Origin: Sanderia malayensis
Taxonomy: Eukaryota; Cnidaria; Scyphozoa; Semaeostomeae; Pelagiidae
NCBI GenBank assembly: GCA_013076295.1
Contig: RQOL01000876.1
Coordinates: 4,960,001-5,024,000 of the forward strand
DNA length: 64,000 nt
Reading direction: 5' to 3'
A program made the translations under genes and the position numbers. The notes below the pieces were generated by a model, which was given only the letters and a program-made list of their open reading frames with translations, ran no database searches and was not told the DNA's origin. This document shows positions 35,873-50,800 of this stretch, one piece after another; the first letter of the stretch is position 1; each line of letters starts with the position of its first letter.

Positions 35873-38800
35873 CTAATGATAGTAATCTTTTGGAAGCCCT
35901 TGCGCAGGAGAATTGTACGTCTGATGTCTCGCCTCTCTTTCGTGCGTCAACAAACTCAGCTGAGTTTGGTACTGGGCAATCTGTTTTTGAAACGAAGACT
36001 CTTGTTCGTCGGTTTCATTCAGGCCCTGTCTTTCCATCAAATTCTGCATGCGATCTCGAAGGGTTTGTATCGAGGCGTACTCCTCATCGTCCTAAGCGAA
36101 GCAGGGCAACAAGTACAGTAAACACCAGTACAGCTGATAAGCAACACAAGTATACTTATAATGCAAACCGTATATTCTGTAGTGTATACGTATAGTCTAC
36201 TGTATATACAAACGCATATACAGTAGATGCTACAGTGTAGTAAACTTGCGCAGTTTGTGCAGTAGACGTGAAATCCCCCTTGGAGAAAAGCAGCAAATCT
36301 GCAAGGCTACCATACCAACTATGCATTGTAAAATTAAAGCTCCTTAAACAACCCAGGAATGACCCAGGATATATTGTACTGTGAAGTGGTTAAAGGATCG
36401 GCTATTAAGCTGGTATGCGTGGGGAAGGAACTGTTTATTTATCACAGCGATATACATATGTAGTCCATACCACTCATAAATCGATTATACTTTATCTCAG
36501 CGATGCACAATATTTTAGCGTAATGCTAATGCACATACCTTGGCGTTTCGAATCTCCAGGTGCACGAGAAGGGACGAAAGAGGGATTTCTTCGCTGGATG
36601 CATTTTTTAATGCAATCGATCGAAAACCTAAAAAGGGGAGGAACTAATTACAAACCAGCAATGACGTTTCAACACGCAGCATACCCAATAACAAAAGCTG
36701 GTCAGCTATCAACTACACCAGGGACACTATGGGGCTCTAATCGCTGCCCGTATGTGCCAAAAAAGCAAACCGGACAGAAAATGACAGTATGCAATTGCAG
36801 GGACTAGGGTAGTAAACATAGCTAAGCAAAGGTGTTAATAGTAATCGTAATAGGAGGGGGGAGAACTAACCTGGCTTCAAGCTGGTCAGCGGAAACACTG
36901 CCTGGCCGACAAAGTTCGGATCACCGAACATATCTTCGTCTTGAACGTGAAATCTGATCTTTGCTACAGGTGGACAAATGACATCAAAATCAAATGTTTC
37001 ACTCCAAGCTGGATTCAAACCATTATCCTCTGTGAAATGAAAAGATATCAATTCAATTCAACTCAATTTGCTTCTACTCGACAACTTAATCCATTATCCT
37101 CGGTGAAATGAAAAGATGGCTCTTCGATTCAAACTCCTTATTCCACAACTTAATATGCATGACCTGTGCACTGAGCTTTGAGGTATGTATAAAGAACTAA
37201 GCATTTGATTCTTTGCGGCTTACTGCCTAATAGTAACAGTTTTCCTGTTTAACACACTGTAACACACTGATGATATTCAAAGCAGTGTATGATAATATCA
37301 ATGCTACCATGCCCATCTCGTCACAAGACTAATAGAAGCAATGAGAAGCCTCGCTTACGTTTGGTCCTCGTTCTGAACTTATTGGAGTTGTCGTATGAGT
37401 TGCCAATGATTTCGACCTCGACAAAAGGAGAGGTGATTCCGCGTCCCGACTTCTGCAAATGACGCGCAGCGAGTATCTACGGCAAAGAGAATACGTGTGC
37501 CCCCGTCAAAATTACCTCACACCGTAATATCATAAATAGTACGTCAAGACAAGCCGGGGGAAGGGAGCCTCGTCCTCACAATGAACAGAGCAGACAAGAA
37601 GCATAATGTACAGTTTCATAAGAAAAACTATTATTGGCTGGCTACATAGTGCCAGAAACCAGTCAAGAAATGGCAAAGTAATTGATAAACAATAAAAAAT
37701 CACAGGTATCCAGGGGGTAGATGCATATTCAAGTGTTCTAAAGGAAAGGAGGGATAGCTATATATAGCTATAGATAGATGCATTGCCAAGCATTCTAGAA
37801 ATGGTTCAATTCCAGAAAAATGTCACTGGCAATATAATGGACTATATAACGAAATATAAATATCAGGTATGATGTTATCAATAATATTAACCGCACCCTC
37901 CACCCTTTCTGCTCATTTGCAATGAAATGTAACGTGAATTAATCTTGGGTCCGGGGGTATGATGGGTATCAATAAATCTTAAATCGTCTGCAGTTTAAAC
38001 CAAATTTCTCCATATGTGAAGCGTTCTCTTACCGTAATACGCAGATTCCATGGTTCAACACAAACAAGCGTGTCTTTGTTGTGGGGGTCATAGCCTTCTG
38101 CTCGTATAAAATCGGGTTGCAGAACGTAGCCACATCTAAACAAGAATGCGAAGAAAATCCAATCAATAGGAACGTCTTGCAATGTTGAATCGGATTGACA
38201 TGCTATTTTATACACCCGTATAAAGGTATTTGCCTGCGTGGTATTTAACTAGTTGATGGAATCATAGATGGGGGTAGCATGAATAATGATTGATGCATGT
38301 ATGTATGATAGTAGCAGCATTCTCACCCTCCATTGTCCATGAACATTCCGTTGTTAACTTGCATTGCACGATCTAAAAATGGATAAGAAAAAAATAGATA
38401 GTAAAACATTGATCAAAGAACAGACAAGTAAACAGAAAGCCAGGAAGCCAGGAAGCAAAGGAGGCAAAGAAACAAAGGCATAGCATGTATAAATTGTGTA
38501 TAAGTAAAAGAATCAAACTTGACGTTCTCACCAGGGGTTTGATAATTCAATGCGCTCATCTGTACCCCAAAGCTCCATGCAGGTTGGGGGTCGTAGTTTG
38601 AAGAATCTACACGGGTACCCTTGGGGTAAACCCTACTAAGTTGTCTTTGATGGTATCTTTTCAAACAGTTAACGAAAATCAATTCCAGGCTAAACAACAG
38701 AGTATTATTAAAATCAAAATTAGAGCTTTTTGCTATTATTAAAAAAGATACTTTAACAGCCGCAAATCTCTGTTTCTCCTGTTGATGTATCTTTCGATTT

Positions 38801-41800
38801 TCTGTTCAGGGAATGATGACATCTCATAGAACTTTCCTTTGTCGTATTCTGAAAGAAAAAACATTATCAATCGACACGCACGTTACAATTCTTAGCTCAT
38901 CTTCAACATTGCAGCACATAGGTGAACAAGTCTGACATAAAAATAGATGCATAGATATGTTATACAATATGCATTTATAGACAAAGGCATGCTGATAAAT
39001 GTTATCATGTAGAAAAAGTATAAACTTGTATTACATAAAGGTAATGGACACCTTGGAAAATACAATGACTGGTAAATCTATGTATGACATCCCATAGATT
39101 TATGAGTCTGATATAAAGAGGGGAGCAAAGGGATATTAAAGATGGTGTTATAGGAACATAAGCCTAGTCTCGTGGAGAATCATTGATTTGATACAAAAGC
39201 GAAGATATACGTGAACAATACATCGAGTAATAAGCATGTTGTCTGAAAAATGGTACCAAACGTCATTGTTACTTACGATCAATGTTAAACGGCACTGTGA
39301 CACAATAGATGACCATATCCGATAGCTCTTTCGCAATGTTTTTCTGCTCTACCAGTTCTCGTATCCTAGCCAAAGATTCGTCAGCCTGCGTAGAGGCTTC
39401 GCGTATGTTACGCAGCCAATCATCTAAATCCTGCAAAAAGATGCATCATAATATTAAGTTCAGTTAAAACTTCAGCTGATATAAATATGAGCAAGCTAAA
39501 ACATAGCCAGCAGTCATAATTACAATAGAGATATAAAGAGCAAGTAGTATATAAATATAAAGTATTAAGGAAGCATCCTTCATGCTTTTTTAGTATAGTT
39601 TTAGTATAGTTTTTTAATACTTTATATTTATATACTATATAAATATAAAGTATTAAAGAAGCATCCTTCATGCTTCTCCCATGTTTCCCACCCCCGGCTC
39701 CTACGTCGCTGTCAAACGATAATACAAACCTCTTGCGATTCGGCAGCGCATTCCAGAGTACCACCTCGTGCCTTGATGCAGAATAAATGAACGGCTGGTC
39801 CTCTTGGTGGCAATTTCTCTGCAAAAACAACACACACAGATTACCAGCAACACATCCAAACGAATAACACAAACCCTCTCTTTCAGATGGTAAAATAAAT
39901 AATACAAAAATGATTAAACACAAGCCTCCTTTGACTAATAGAAAATGGAACAATTACAAGGCAATTAGGAATCTTACCTTGTAGAAAATAATTAGAATAA
40001 AGTGTTAAAGTTAAGGAGGTAGGATTAATGGCATTATATCCTACCCACACAGCAGCCCGTGAGGTCAAATGCTCCCTTTTGCATGGCACCGAGGATAGCC
40101 TCGTTCTTTTTATCCTGTTGAAGAAAACACGCGCACATAAGTAAACAACATGTAATGGATGGGCATCCATTACATGTTGTTTCCATTACAAGTCAAACGT
40201 AACGGTGTGCCTTGATATTCTCGTATAGGTGATTGCTGGAAGTGGCGTACAGTAAAAACCCGCATATAAGAACCTGTAAACTTCCATCCAACCTATTGTT
40301 CTAAGACAATAGGCTATTGTTTCTTCTATTGTTTTGAGCAGCAAAATCACCGTGAAGGTTCTTAATTCATTGTTTCTTATATGCGGGTTTTCAGGTAAAG
40401 TATGTGACTAGAGGGGCTTACTACTCACATCAGAATCAAGCATGCTTTCTGCAACATCGGGAACCTTTTGAACTCCGTTGGCAATGTTAATCTCTTCACA
40501 GAAAGTGGCTGGAAACCATTTGCCCTTCTGACCAAAATAGTCACCACACCACCTTAAAGAGAACAAAAAAGTGCTAATTAATACATGCCCAAACAAATGG
40601 AGATGCAATACCATGCAGATGTCTTGATAAAAAAAACAAGCATGGTCATTGCTTTAAACCTTGCTAACCATAGGGAAAAGATGCCAAGTAAAACAGAAAC
40701 CAAGCACAAATAAATTAAATCTATCTATGTATCTACCGATTAATGCAAATTTCAACAAGTTGAAGGTTATTGCATATAACAAAAAAAAATAAAGTAAAAG
40801 AAAGCAAATAGCGATATGATCTACTCCTTTAAGTCAGAAACAACCAAGGCAAATCAAAAGCGAACATGTTGGAGAGCAAGGAAGCTAAACAGCAGAGAGG
40901 AAATGGGAACGAAATCCATCTTACCATTCTCCATCATATTTCACAACATCAGTGATAAATGCTCCCTTGCAGAACGTCAATTCGTCATCCTTCTGCGCCT
41001 TGTAATCCCACAGTGCTCTGCAAGCAGGCTAACGTGCAAAATAAATAAATTGATATCACACGAAGTATGAAAAATAGTGACAATACACGGAGAAAGACAA
41101 GTTTGCAGAAAATACATTTAAAGCAAAGGATTTTACCCAAATAACTATAAAATAGAAAAATAAGATGTATGATAGCTACCTTGGTGTGGAAAATATTTGG
41201 CCTCGTATAGCAATCTTTATACGAATCGTCCTCTACTTCAATTGGAGCCTGCAAAATAAGCAGCATTTACAAATTGAGAACAGCGAACTGTTCCTCCTGC
41301 ATAACGATATAAACCCATTGATATATACAGTGCAGCAATGTCTTTTCATGGGGGGAGGTCAAACGAAATTCTCAAATACCACATACCTGGCCTCTTTTCT
41401 CGACAACCTAAAATAAGATGAACGGTAATTTGTTCAGAACAGGTCAGAACAAATTTAACAATCTTGCGTGTTAGATTCTCAGAAGACAGTAGCGGGGTAG
41501 AATGGATGGGGGAATGGGGCTCACGAAGACTACTGAAGGTCAGTCAATAAGATCAAATGTCCCTTCACTTATGGGCTCCATCTGTCATTGTGCATCAGAA
41601 ATGCAACCAAAGAAGTGACGTGTGTGAACAGAATACAACAAATACTAACCTCTTGGTTGCATGGATATTTCAGTTTGGTTTTGCGATACAATGCATACTT
41701 TTCATAATAGCTGACGAGTTCGACAAGACTTTCGAACTGCGCGGTTCCAATCGTGAACAGCCTTCCTTCCCGTTTGATACAACAATGCTTAACTCTACCA

Positions 41801-44800
41801 CCAGTCCTATGGTAGATAGAATCACAATACACTCACCCTTCAATGACTAAAAATGCACTGTATTGCTGTGTGAAAATGCTTATTTTAAGGGGAAAAGTCT
41901 CACCATCATAGAACAAAATATATTACATGGACCACCCGTAATACGAGAACATTAGTATTAATTTCTACAAGGTAGTAGTGAGCAAAACCGGGGGTTCGCA
42001 CCTGAATGATATGGCGTATGATTCTCTGTCCTCGTTCTCCCTCTTTCGAACTAAAAAGTAGCCATCTTTAGGCAGCCTCTTTAGCATGTCTTCGGCTTGT
42101 TGTCTTGTCAGGTTTTCATGATACCAACTAAAAAAGAGGGATTCGAATTAAAAGACCATGCAGTAAACACTCGCGTATTAGAACCTGGAAACTTGCATCC
42201 AGTCCATTGTTAAAAAACAATGGACCATTGTTTCTTCTATTGTTTTGAGCAGAAATATCAGCCCGGAGTTTTTTAATCCATTGGTTCTGTTCTGCGTGTA
42301 ATTACTGTATTAAGCAACGCAATGGCATGGCTGTCAGCGTTGACAAAAATTAAGAAAGCAAGGTGAATTATGTTATTATACGATGAGCCAACAGTGATTA
42401 TTATGACACTTATTGTGACAGCAACAATAACAACAGCAGCAACAGGCATAAAGTGGTTAATATTTAACTGATTACTTACTCTTTTTCCAAATGAGCGTTT
42501 GGCTAAAAAATAAGCAGAAAATGACACGACAATATAATAAAAATAAATAAAAATAAAAGGGTAAAGGCCAATGTTAATTGTCAGCATTAAAGGGTTGTGA
42601 TAGGACAATTACAAGTATGCAACCACATTAATCATAAAGAAACGAGTCAAGAATTATACAGAATGACAATTAAATCATCTGTAATTTAGCTACAGTTAAA
42701 CACAGTTGCCAATTGTTATATATTTGACAAAAAGAGGTTCCAATTTGACTCGACGATATACCGTATTTCCTCTAATTAACGCCCACCCTCTTTTAACCGC
42801 CCCTCCAACAAGCGCGCACCCTAAAATCAATAAGTGTGAACTAATTCTTAAATTTTCACTGTTTGTTTCAAAACATTTTGCAAAACATTTTTCTAATTTT
42901 CAAAATATTTAAATACGGTAGCTGACAAGAGGGGTGTGATAATGCTAGTTCAACAAGTGAATGAATGAAATTAACAAAATATGAACACGATGAACAAACC
43001 TGTGGAATTGGTTCGCCGAGGATCAGCTCAAACTTTTCACTTTTGAGAGGGTGTGCCTGGTAATGCGTGACAAGACTGTAAAGACTATCAAAGCTTAATT
43101 GTTCGATCAAGAAATACTTCGATTGCCCGTTCTCCTGCTTCGATCTGATGTGGCAATGTTGAACTTTGTTTTTCCGCCTGAAAAGGACAAAACAAATTCA
43201 AGCGCGAATGTACAAGCAGTTTACTATTGAAGGTTTAAAGATTTAACCACGATTATCTAGGTTATTGCAACGTCAATATCAGCCACATTTACCAAATTTA
43301 TTACTATGATTATCATAATTTTGAATCTTTCGTAAAGTGACGTCAAAATTCACTGTACAAGTCTACTCTCGATAAGTGGAGCCCCGGATAAGTGGAACTT
43401 TCGTTTAGTGGAACCAATTTCTCCGGTCCTATAGATTTGCATTAACAGACCTGTTAATGATAATTCGGATAAGTGGAACATTCAATAAGTGGAACCATTT
43501 TTTTCCGGTCCCGTGCAGGTTTCACTTATGGAGAGTAGACTGTATATGCTCCATGCAAATCCTGCTTTATGGTCCTATAAGGTGCGTACGTTACGTGAAA
43601 CCTACCAAAAAGAAAGAGAGTAATCCCCGACAAACATGTTACTCTCGCGGACAAGAAACGAGCCGTCGCCGCGCTGGTAATCCATCAACAGCGGTTCAGC
43701 GGTGTTGCGGCTAATTTTGCCATGAAACCATCTGTAAGGCAGATGAAACAACCAATTAACAAACGATCAATACGTGAAAAATCTGTGAATGATATTGAAA
43801 TCTAACAGAGCAGGTAACTACGTATGTGGGATATGGGGTTATAGCTTAGTACGGCGTCAGAATATGTAGGGCTTCGCAGAGCAGAAAGCAAGTTAATGAG
43901 AGTATAAAACTACTATGCCAATGTAAGCAGGATAGTTTGGAAAATTGGTTTCACGACAAGACTTACTTTTCATCGAAATGAAGGTCCTCTTGGGAGACCT
44001 GCGAACGAATAATAAACATTATTCAATAAAGAATACGTTATGTAGATACCTAGATTAGTAATGAATATATAAATAAACAAATGAATAAAGAAATAAAAGA
44101 ATTAATCAATAAAAAATAAACATACGTCCAGTCGTCTATGTTTGTCGTCAGTAATTTCGTCTTCTTCATCTTCATCCTCATGTGGTGTTTCTTGTTCTTC
44201 ACTGTAGAACAGTTTATTCGGTGTGAGCACAAACAAATGTCTATTCCATTTCTACAAAAAGAAAAAGCATGACAAAACTCAATGACTTACTGTCGACTTA
44301 TACAGCCTTACAACCCACCACGACCGAATATATATAACCTGTAACCATTAGTATAGTCTGTCTGATTAATGCGCAAGTATGAAGCTCGGAGTGACAGAGA
44401 ACGAAGTCTACTTTCTTGCTTCTACTCTATTATTGCTCTGTACTTCTGTACATCGAGAACTATGATATCAGTATAAACAACAAGCAACCATATATAACCT
44501 GTAACCTCTGTACTTCTGTACATCAAACACTTTGATATCAGTATAGACAACACGCATCCATATATAACCTGCAACCTATACTCACGTGGTCGGCATCATC
44601 CTCCAGATACAAAGCACCGCACTTCAGTCGACTTATGCTGTCTTCTGGAGCTCATGGGTGAGAAAAAAAGAATTTTTCAAATACAACTGACGGAGTCAAG
44701 TTGTCGGTAATTATGATTGGATTCACACCCCTTCCCCTTCCACGCATCAGCCAACTCTGAGGTTGGGCATTTATCCGTTATTTCGCATATCTATTACAAC

Positions 44801-47800
44801 AGAATATGTTTATTCCATATACTTAACGTGGTGTTTCTTGTAAGCGCCCTTTACAGCATATTCAGAATTTAGCATTTATTAGAGAGGCGCTTATTCTTAG
44901 CATTATGGTGTTCTTTACAAGCAAGAGGTGAACATGTGCATATTCGGGAGCTTGAATAATACCTGGTTCTCCGGTTATGCTCAGCTTAGAATTCCCACCT
45001 TCGGCTATCAGCTTTTTGTACTGAAACAAACAAGACACATGCATTGAAAAATCCTTCAGTGATGAAAAGTTGGTTCAGCATCTACAGAGCGTATTATTAT
45101 CACAGGTTTTGTAAATCAACCTCTTTACAACAGACACCCAGACTCATAGCACAAATTGCCGGACACTCAAAGACATTGCAGGCACGGCCAGCAGTTGTGT
45201 ATGGTCCATGCTTATAACACAAACTCCCATAGCTTTCGCCATTGAATTTAAATATTAGACACTCAATCAAAGACCTTAAAGGCACGACCAGCAGTTGTGT
45301 TTGACCCATGCTTCTCTGCAGAACGCAGGCTTCACAAACATTTTAATCCAGGATACCGGGTACAGTAAAACCTCGATAAAAGAAGTACACGCCTCATCCC
45401 ACCTAAACCAATAAACTAAGTACCTGGTCCCTTGGTAAAATCAATCTTCGGTCTTATATGAGATCTTATTATATAACAAAAACTATTGGAGAGAGAAACA
45501 CTTGTCATTACCTTGAGAATAATTTTGTTCTTTAGTTGTTCAGGAGAAGGCAACGTAGTTGCGTTTGAGTCAATAAACGAGGTGACTAGTTTATCTGTCA
45601 AAGAAAATACAAAGTAAATAATCAACGGTATTGTAGAGTCATTGAACGGACTATAAAATGCGTGTCCATTTCATCATATCGTGTTAAGAAAATGTGTAAT
45701 ACAAATCAATGCATTTTCAAAGTTAATCAATGAAAATAAACGAACTTACTTCCAAAATAATCCTTGAAATATTGTGCAATAATTTGCTGCTGCGGGACAG
45801 AGCAATGGTTTTCTAATGAAATAATTAAAGGATACCTGGAAATGAAAAATACAAAAATTAGTTCAGTAGGAGCTAAGATGAATTTATCTTTGGAAAAATC
45901 GTGTTGTTGTATTGTGTTATTCCTTTGACTTCCAATTTGGGGAAACCAGTACCAGGTAAAAACCTGCATTATTTTCAAGCTTGTGCTGATAAGAAGTCTA
46001 CACTAGCTACAAACTTACGCTTGTTATATATCTGTAAGAGTTACAAGCCTCTCCCAGTTAAAAGCGAATAATACTGGTTACAGACCTGCACTAGCTACAA
46101 AGCCAATACTAATAACAAGCCTGCACTAGTTACAGGTCAGTGCAAATTGTTACAAGCAACCAAATCTAAGGTCTCAATGAAGAAGGACAATTTCACCCAC
46201 TTACTCTGTTTTGGCGAAGGCGTTTCTAGAAATTGTCTTGACAACATCAAGCAGTTTGACTTTGGTTGTCAGAGTGAGACCATGATATACAACAGGTTTG
46301 CCATTACCATCCCAGCAATCCACTGAAAAGCAAGAAAACTTGCATTACAAATTGAGCCAGAAAACAATAGCTTTTTGCCATTTTATCTCACTTTGATACA
46401 TTATTTAGTTTCTACAAAAAACTAATCTGGATCGATAAGCTATAGCTAATGATAAATAATAATGCTAAATCACCAACACGAAATAATAATACAAGAATAT
46501 AATACAAAACTGTTAGTGATACAATTTAAGTCGCAAGGATTCTAAATGCAGATAATACATCTGCATGTTGACCCATTCCACTGCTTCAAAAGTCTCTAAA
46601 ATGTTTATATGTCATTGGCTAACTTAAATCTGGCGGCAAAGCATTCCAAGTTTTTAGTCCCAACGATAATAAACTATTTGACGCAAAAGGAATTTCGTTT
46701 GGTCTTTACAGTTTACAAAGTTTCGAGTTATCGAAACTCAGTAAGATCAGCAACCTCAAAACGCACAAGGAAAGTCAACAGCAGGAAAGGAAAGACAGAG
46801 ATAGATATACAGATGCTTGACTCACGCTCAATGCATCGACAGCCAGCACGCAGGCACCTTGTGTAGGCCTCTACGGAGGACTCGCTCTGAAACTGATCAC
46901 CGGTGAGGTATCTGAGGCGAACAGATAAATCAAATGACACCAAGATATACATTGGGTAAGTTTTTACAATGATATATCACATAACTGCGTAATAAACCAT
47001 TGTTCATTGTTTGTAAACAAATTTTCATTGGTTAGTGCCCGCCATCTTAAATTCCAAATCGTTCACAAACTTTTGTGAGGGGAGTGCAGTTGACAACATG
47101 ATAATATGAAATGCATGGTGAAAAAGCGAACAGCAAAAATACTGACGTGTTATGTGATGAAGCAATCCAATAGTAATTCAAAGGTTTTGTCATGTCTTGG
47201 TAAACTTTCGTGTGTTCTTCGTTGAATATCGAATTCCAAAAGCTGAATAAATAGTCAAGAAACTAAAAGAGAAAAAAAGCATTGTCCACTTTAAATATTG
47301 TTCTTTAATGATCAGTGCCTTCCACTAAGCATTGTCTACCACACAGACTACCACTGTCTACTATAAATTAAATATCTACTTGTTAAGCACTGCTCTCTCG
47401 ATTCTACTAAGTACTGTCTACTAAATTTTACTAAACACTGTCCACTACATTCTAGCTGCATGACACTATCTATTATATTCAACTAAATACTGTTTACTAA
47501 ATTTTACTAATTACTGTCAACTAAATTCTAGCTGCATGACACTGTCTACTACATTCGACTAAGTACTTTCTACTAAATCCTAGCCAGATTCCACTGTCTA
47601 CAGTTTTCTACTCAGTACTGTCTACTGATGTAAACTAAGAATTTTTTGCAAATTTATACGCAACATTTCCTGTTAAATCCCAATGGGCATGTCTGAAGTA
47701 ACAATGAACAGCTTAAGCAGAACAAAACCGTTAAATAACCAGTAGCAAAAACATTGATAATACCATAAAGATAGGATATAAGATAGCACTCTAGATTATC

Positions 47801-50800
47801 ATATATCCTATTTCTATGGACAATACACACTTGATACGTGGTAAAATATGGCATCGATGATTCGTCGTCCGCGAAGCAATTGTTCATCAGTTGTTGCACA
47901 TAGGTTATGTCATGCGCTTTTTGGTCCTGCAGAAAACAACAATCATTTAACTGACATGATACAGGGTTTTGATACAAACTTAGACTCTCTGGCCTGCCTC
48001 AAAAGCTCGAAATACAGCCCAATTCTCTATTGTAAGGTGATCTATCAATTCGACGTGAAGAGCAACAGATACTCGACGCAATAAATCTATAGCCCGCAGT
48101 GAAAGGTTATAGTAATTAAAGTGGTATGTATCATAAAAAGATATTTCAAGAAAAAGGCGATCATACCCGTTGCTCTTCGATCAAAAATCTTTGAAATTCA
48201 TGTGCAGTCATGAACATACTATGACAAAACGTAGAAATTTAGTTCAGAATATCCTAAAGATAGATTAATTCAGATGAAACATACACAGTAAAAGGAATAA
48301 CAGAAGGACAGAAAAGAAAAAAACCAATTTTCTGTGACTTCTGTGTTTCGTCGTGGAAAGAAAAATCGTCAAATTTAAAAAGAAGGATATGGAATGGCAT
48401 ATAAAAACAACCAACCCTTCGTCACTTCTTAGAAAATACTCTTGAAATCGATCAGCGATCTAAACAGATAAAAAACACATTAAATGACGAGATCTTATAG
48501 CGTAAATAAAATGAAATTTAACAGAACAAAACAATACACCCGGCAGTACGGGCGATTCGCATTGTCTTCGCAAGCCAAAATGAGTAAAAACGGGGGGTAA
48601 CCAGTCAATAAAATATAAACTCACATTTCTGGAATACATTAATGATTTGTATGCTTTGTAGAATCCTGCTGCGTCCATACTAGCCTTTCTGTCCTCAGCA
48701 TCCTGGAAAATAAGCGAGCAATTACAATACACCCATTTTTTTTTATAAGAAACCCTTTATAAGAAACCATAGGCGCTGATTTTCAAAACTTAAGAAACTT
48801 TTTGGTAGGAGATTTTGTGTGACTGAAAGAAGTTAAGAAGCTTTTTATGTTGTTTTAACGAGAAAAAATGTTAAAAAAACTTGCGCACTTCATTCCCACA
48901 GATTTGTAACAAATCCCAACAATTTTAAGAAACTTGCTAAGAAACTTTTCGTACCATAATTGGGTACGAATCCCTAAGAAACTAAGGAATCCTGGTACGA
49001 AAATTGTGTATAGTTTCTTATAAAAAAATGGGTGAAGCTACACATCCACATCCACCCCGTATCGAGCTTTGGATAAAAAGAAATCCTATCTAATTTAAAT
49101 TGGCGTCCGGGTGAACGATTATAATTTTTATAACCATTAATGTGTTTTTTTTAATTCTTACCTCACCGAAGTAAAATTCTCTAACGCGATTGTTTGGTAG
49201 TCTGATGTTACCTCTTTGCAAGAAAACTTTGAAGTCTTTCAATGTCATTCTGAATAAATATATATACATAATTGTCAATTTCCTATATGTATAGATATAT
49301 TAATGTTACTCAAATTTCATTAGCAAAAAAATTAACGACATCCAAAGTTCTTAATACTTTTCCATGTCGGATCTTGGAATACTGTTCCATTCCCTGTGCA
49401 ACCATCTATAATAAAAATAATGCAGAAATATTAATATCTTCAAGAATAAAGAAGAAGCAAAAAAAGAATAAAGCATTATGTCAAAGAGTTTAAGAGAAGA
49501 TGCAAACAATTAATTCTCCACTCCAATCCACAAAAATATATAACAAAAAAAACGCTTTTTACACTGGCAGTTTTTGGCGGGAAAATAATGAAGACAAACC
49601 TCGTTATGAGAGCGCTCGGTGGTTCGTATTGATTTCGCCATTTCATGAAAATGAGGCCTTTCACCCAGTATTCTTTTTCGTGCACATTATGCGCTGGAAC
49701 GAGCAACAGAAAGTTAAGTTAGGCATATCACCCCCTGGTAGAACACACACGTACTGCAAAGTCATGATAACATGATACTTCTCAGGGGGCAAGGACATTT
49801 TTACTAAACTTTCAATAATGGTACGTTGTGAAAGGGAAGCAGAGCACCTATGCGACACATTTTATTGTCTGTACCCGGATGTACTGTAAGAGAGTTGATT
49901 TAAGTTGAAAAATCGTATACATTTGTTGACAATTTGGTCTTATTAATGCCAGGTGAAAACATTAGGGATTTCACTCCAACTGCAAAATTCATTAGTGAAA
50001 ACACAGACAGATTAAAAATCAAATCACAGAAACTAATTCTTTCAGCAGGAAAACATTTATGAATACATTGCTTTAATCAACCTGTTGTAAGCCAAAGGAG
50101 AGCAGATCAGAGACATATGGGAAGGATTTGATTGGAAATAACAGGGCTAACAGCAACTTCAATTACTTATCACAGCATCAGGAGATATATTATGGAGAAC
50201 TACACAGGTGAAATATTACATAACCATCACATATGTTTTCATCTTTTCTTTATCTCCCATCACTTATATAATCATTATATCCCAAATTCCAATTAGATTT
50301 TAAGCAGTATTTCTTATTGAACTCAATGTAGAGTTCACATTCCTATAAGCTTAGTTTTGCACCAATTTATATAGCATGGTTAGCAGACAATACTGATCCT
50401 TGCTTTCAATTTATGTTGCAATGGCAGAAAAATGTGCGAAACTTCCTTGAACCCCCTCAAATACCCCCACAATGCTGATCTCCAGTTATTTCTGAGATTT
50501 CCATGATAAACTCAACAATTGGTATTGAACATACATCCCTTCAAAGTGGGGCAACACTGATTTGAGGGTTGGGGGTAATAAAGGCCCCCAGAGGGAAATA
50601 ATTAAATGCAAGCATGTTATGGTGTCCCAAACCCATTTTATGCCATTATGGATTTTGATTTTGCTTTATCAGCTTCAAATTCTCCACTACTGGGCTAAAA
50701 CATAACATGGTCTTCACCCATGAATAATGAAAATAAATGGGTTGCAGAAATGATCTTAGCGCGGCTCTTTACTAAAGCATCGCTAGCACATTACTCACCC

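Noticed and set aside
39420..39953. 177-codon minus-strand frame
   Set aside because: Intron readthrough around PLC-gamma exon 29 in the wrong frame; the correct exon frame gives [20 protein letters not shown].
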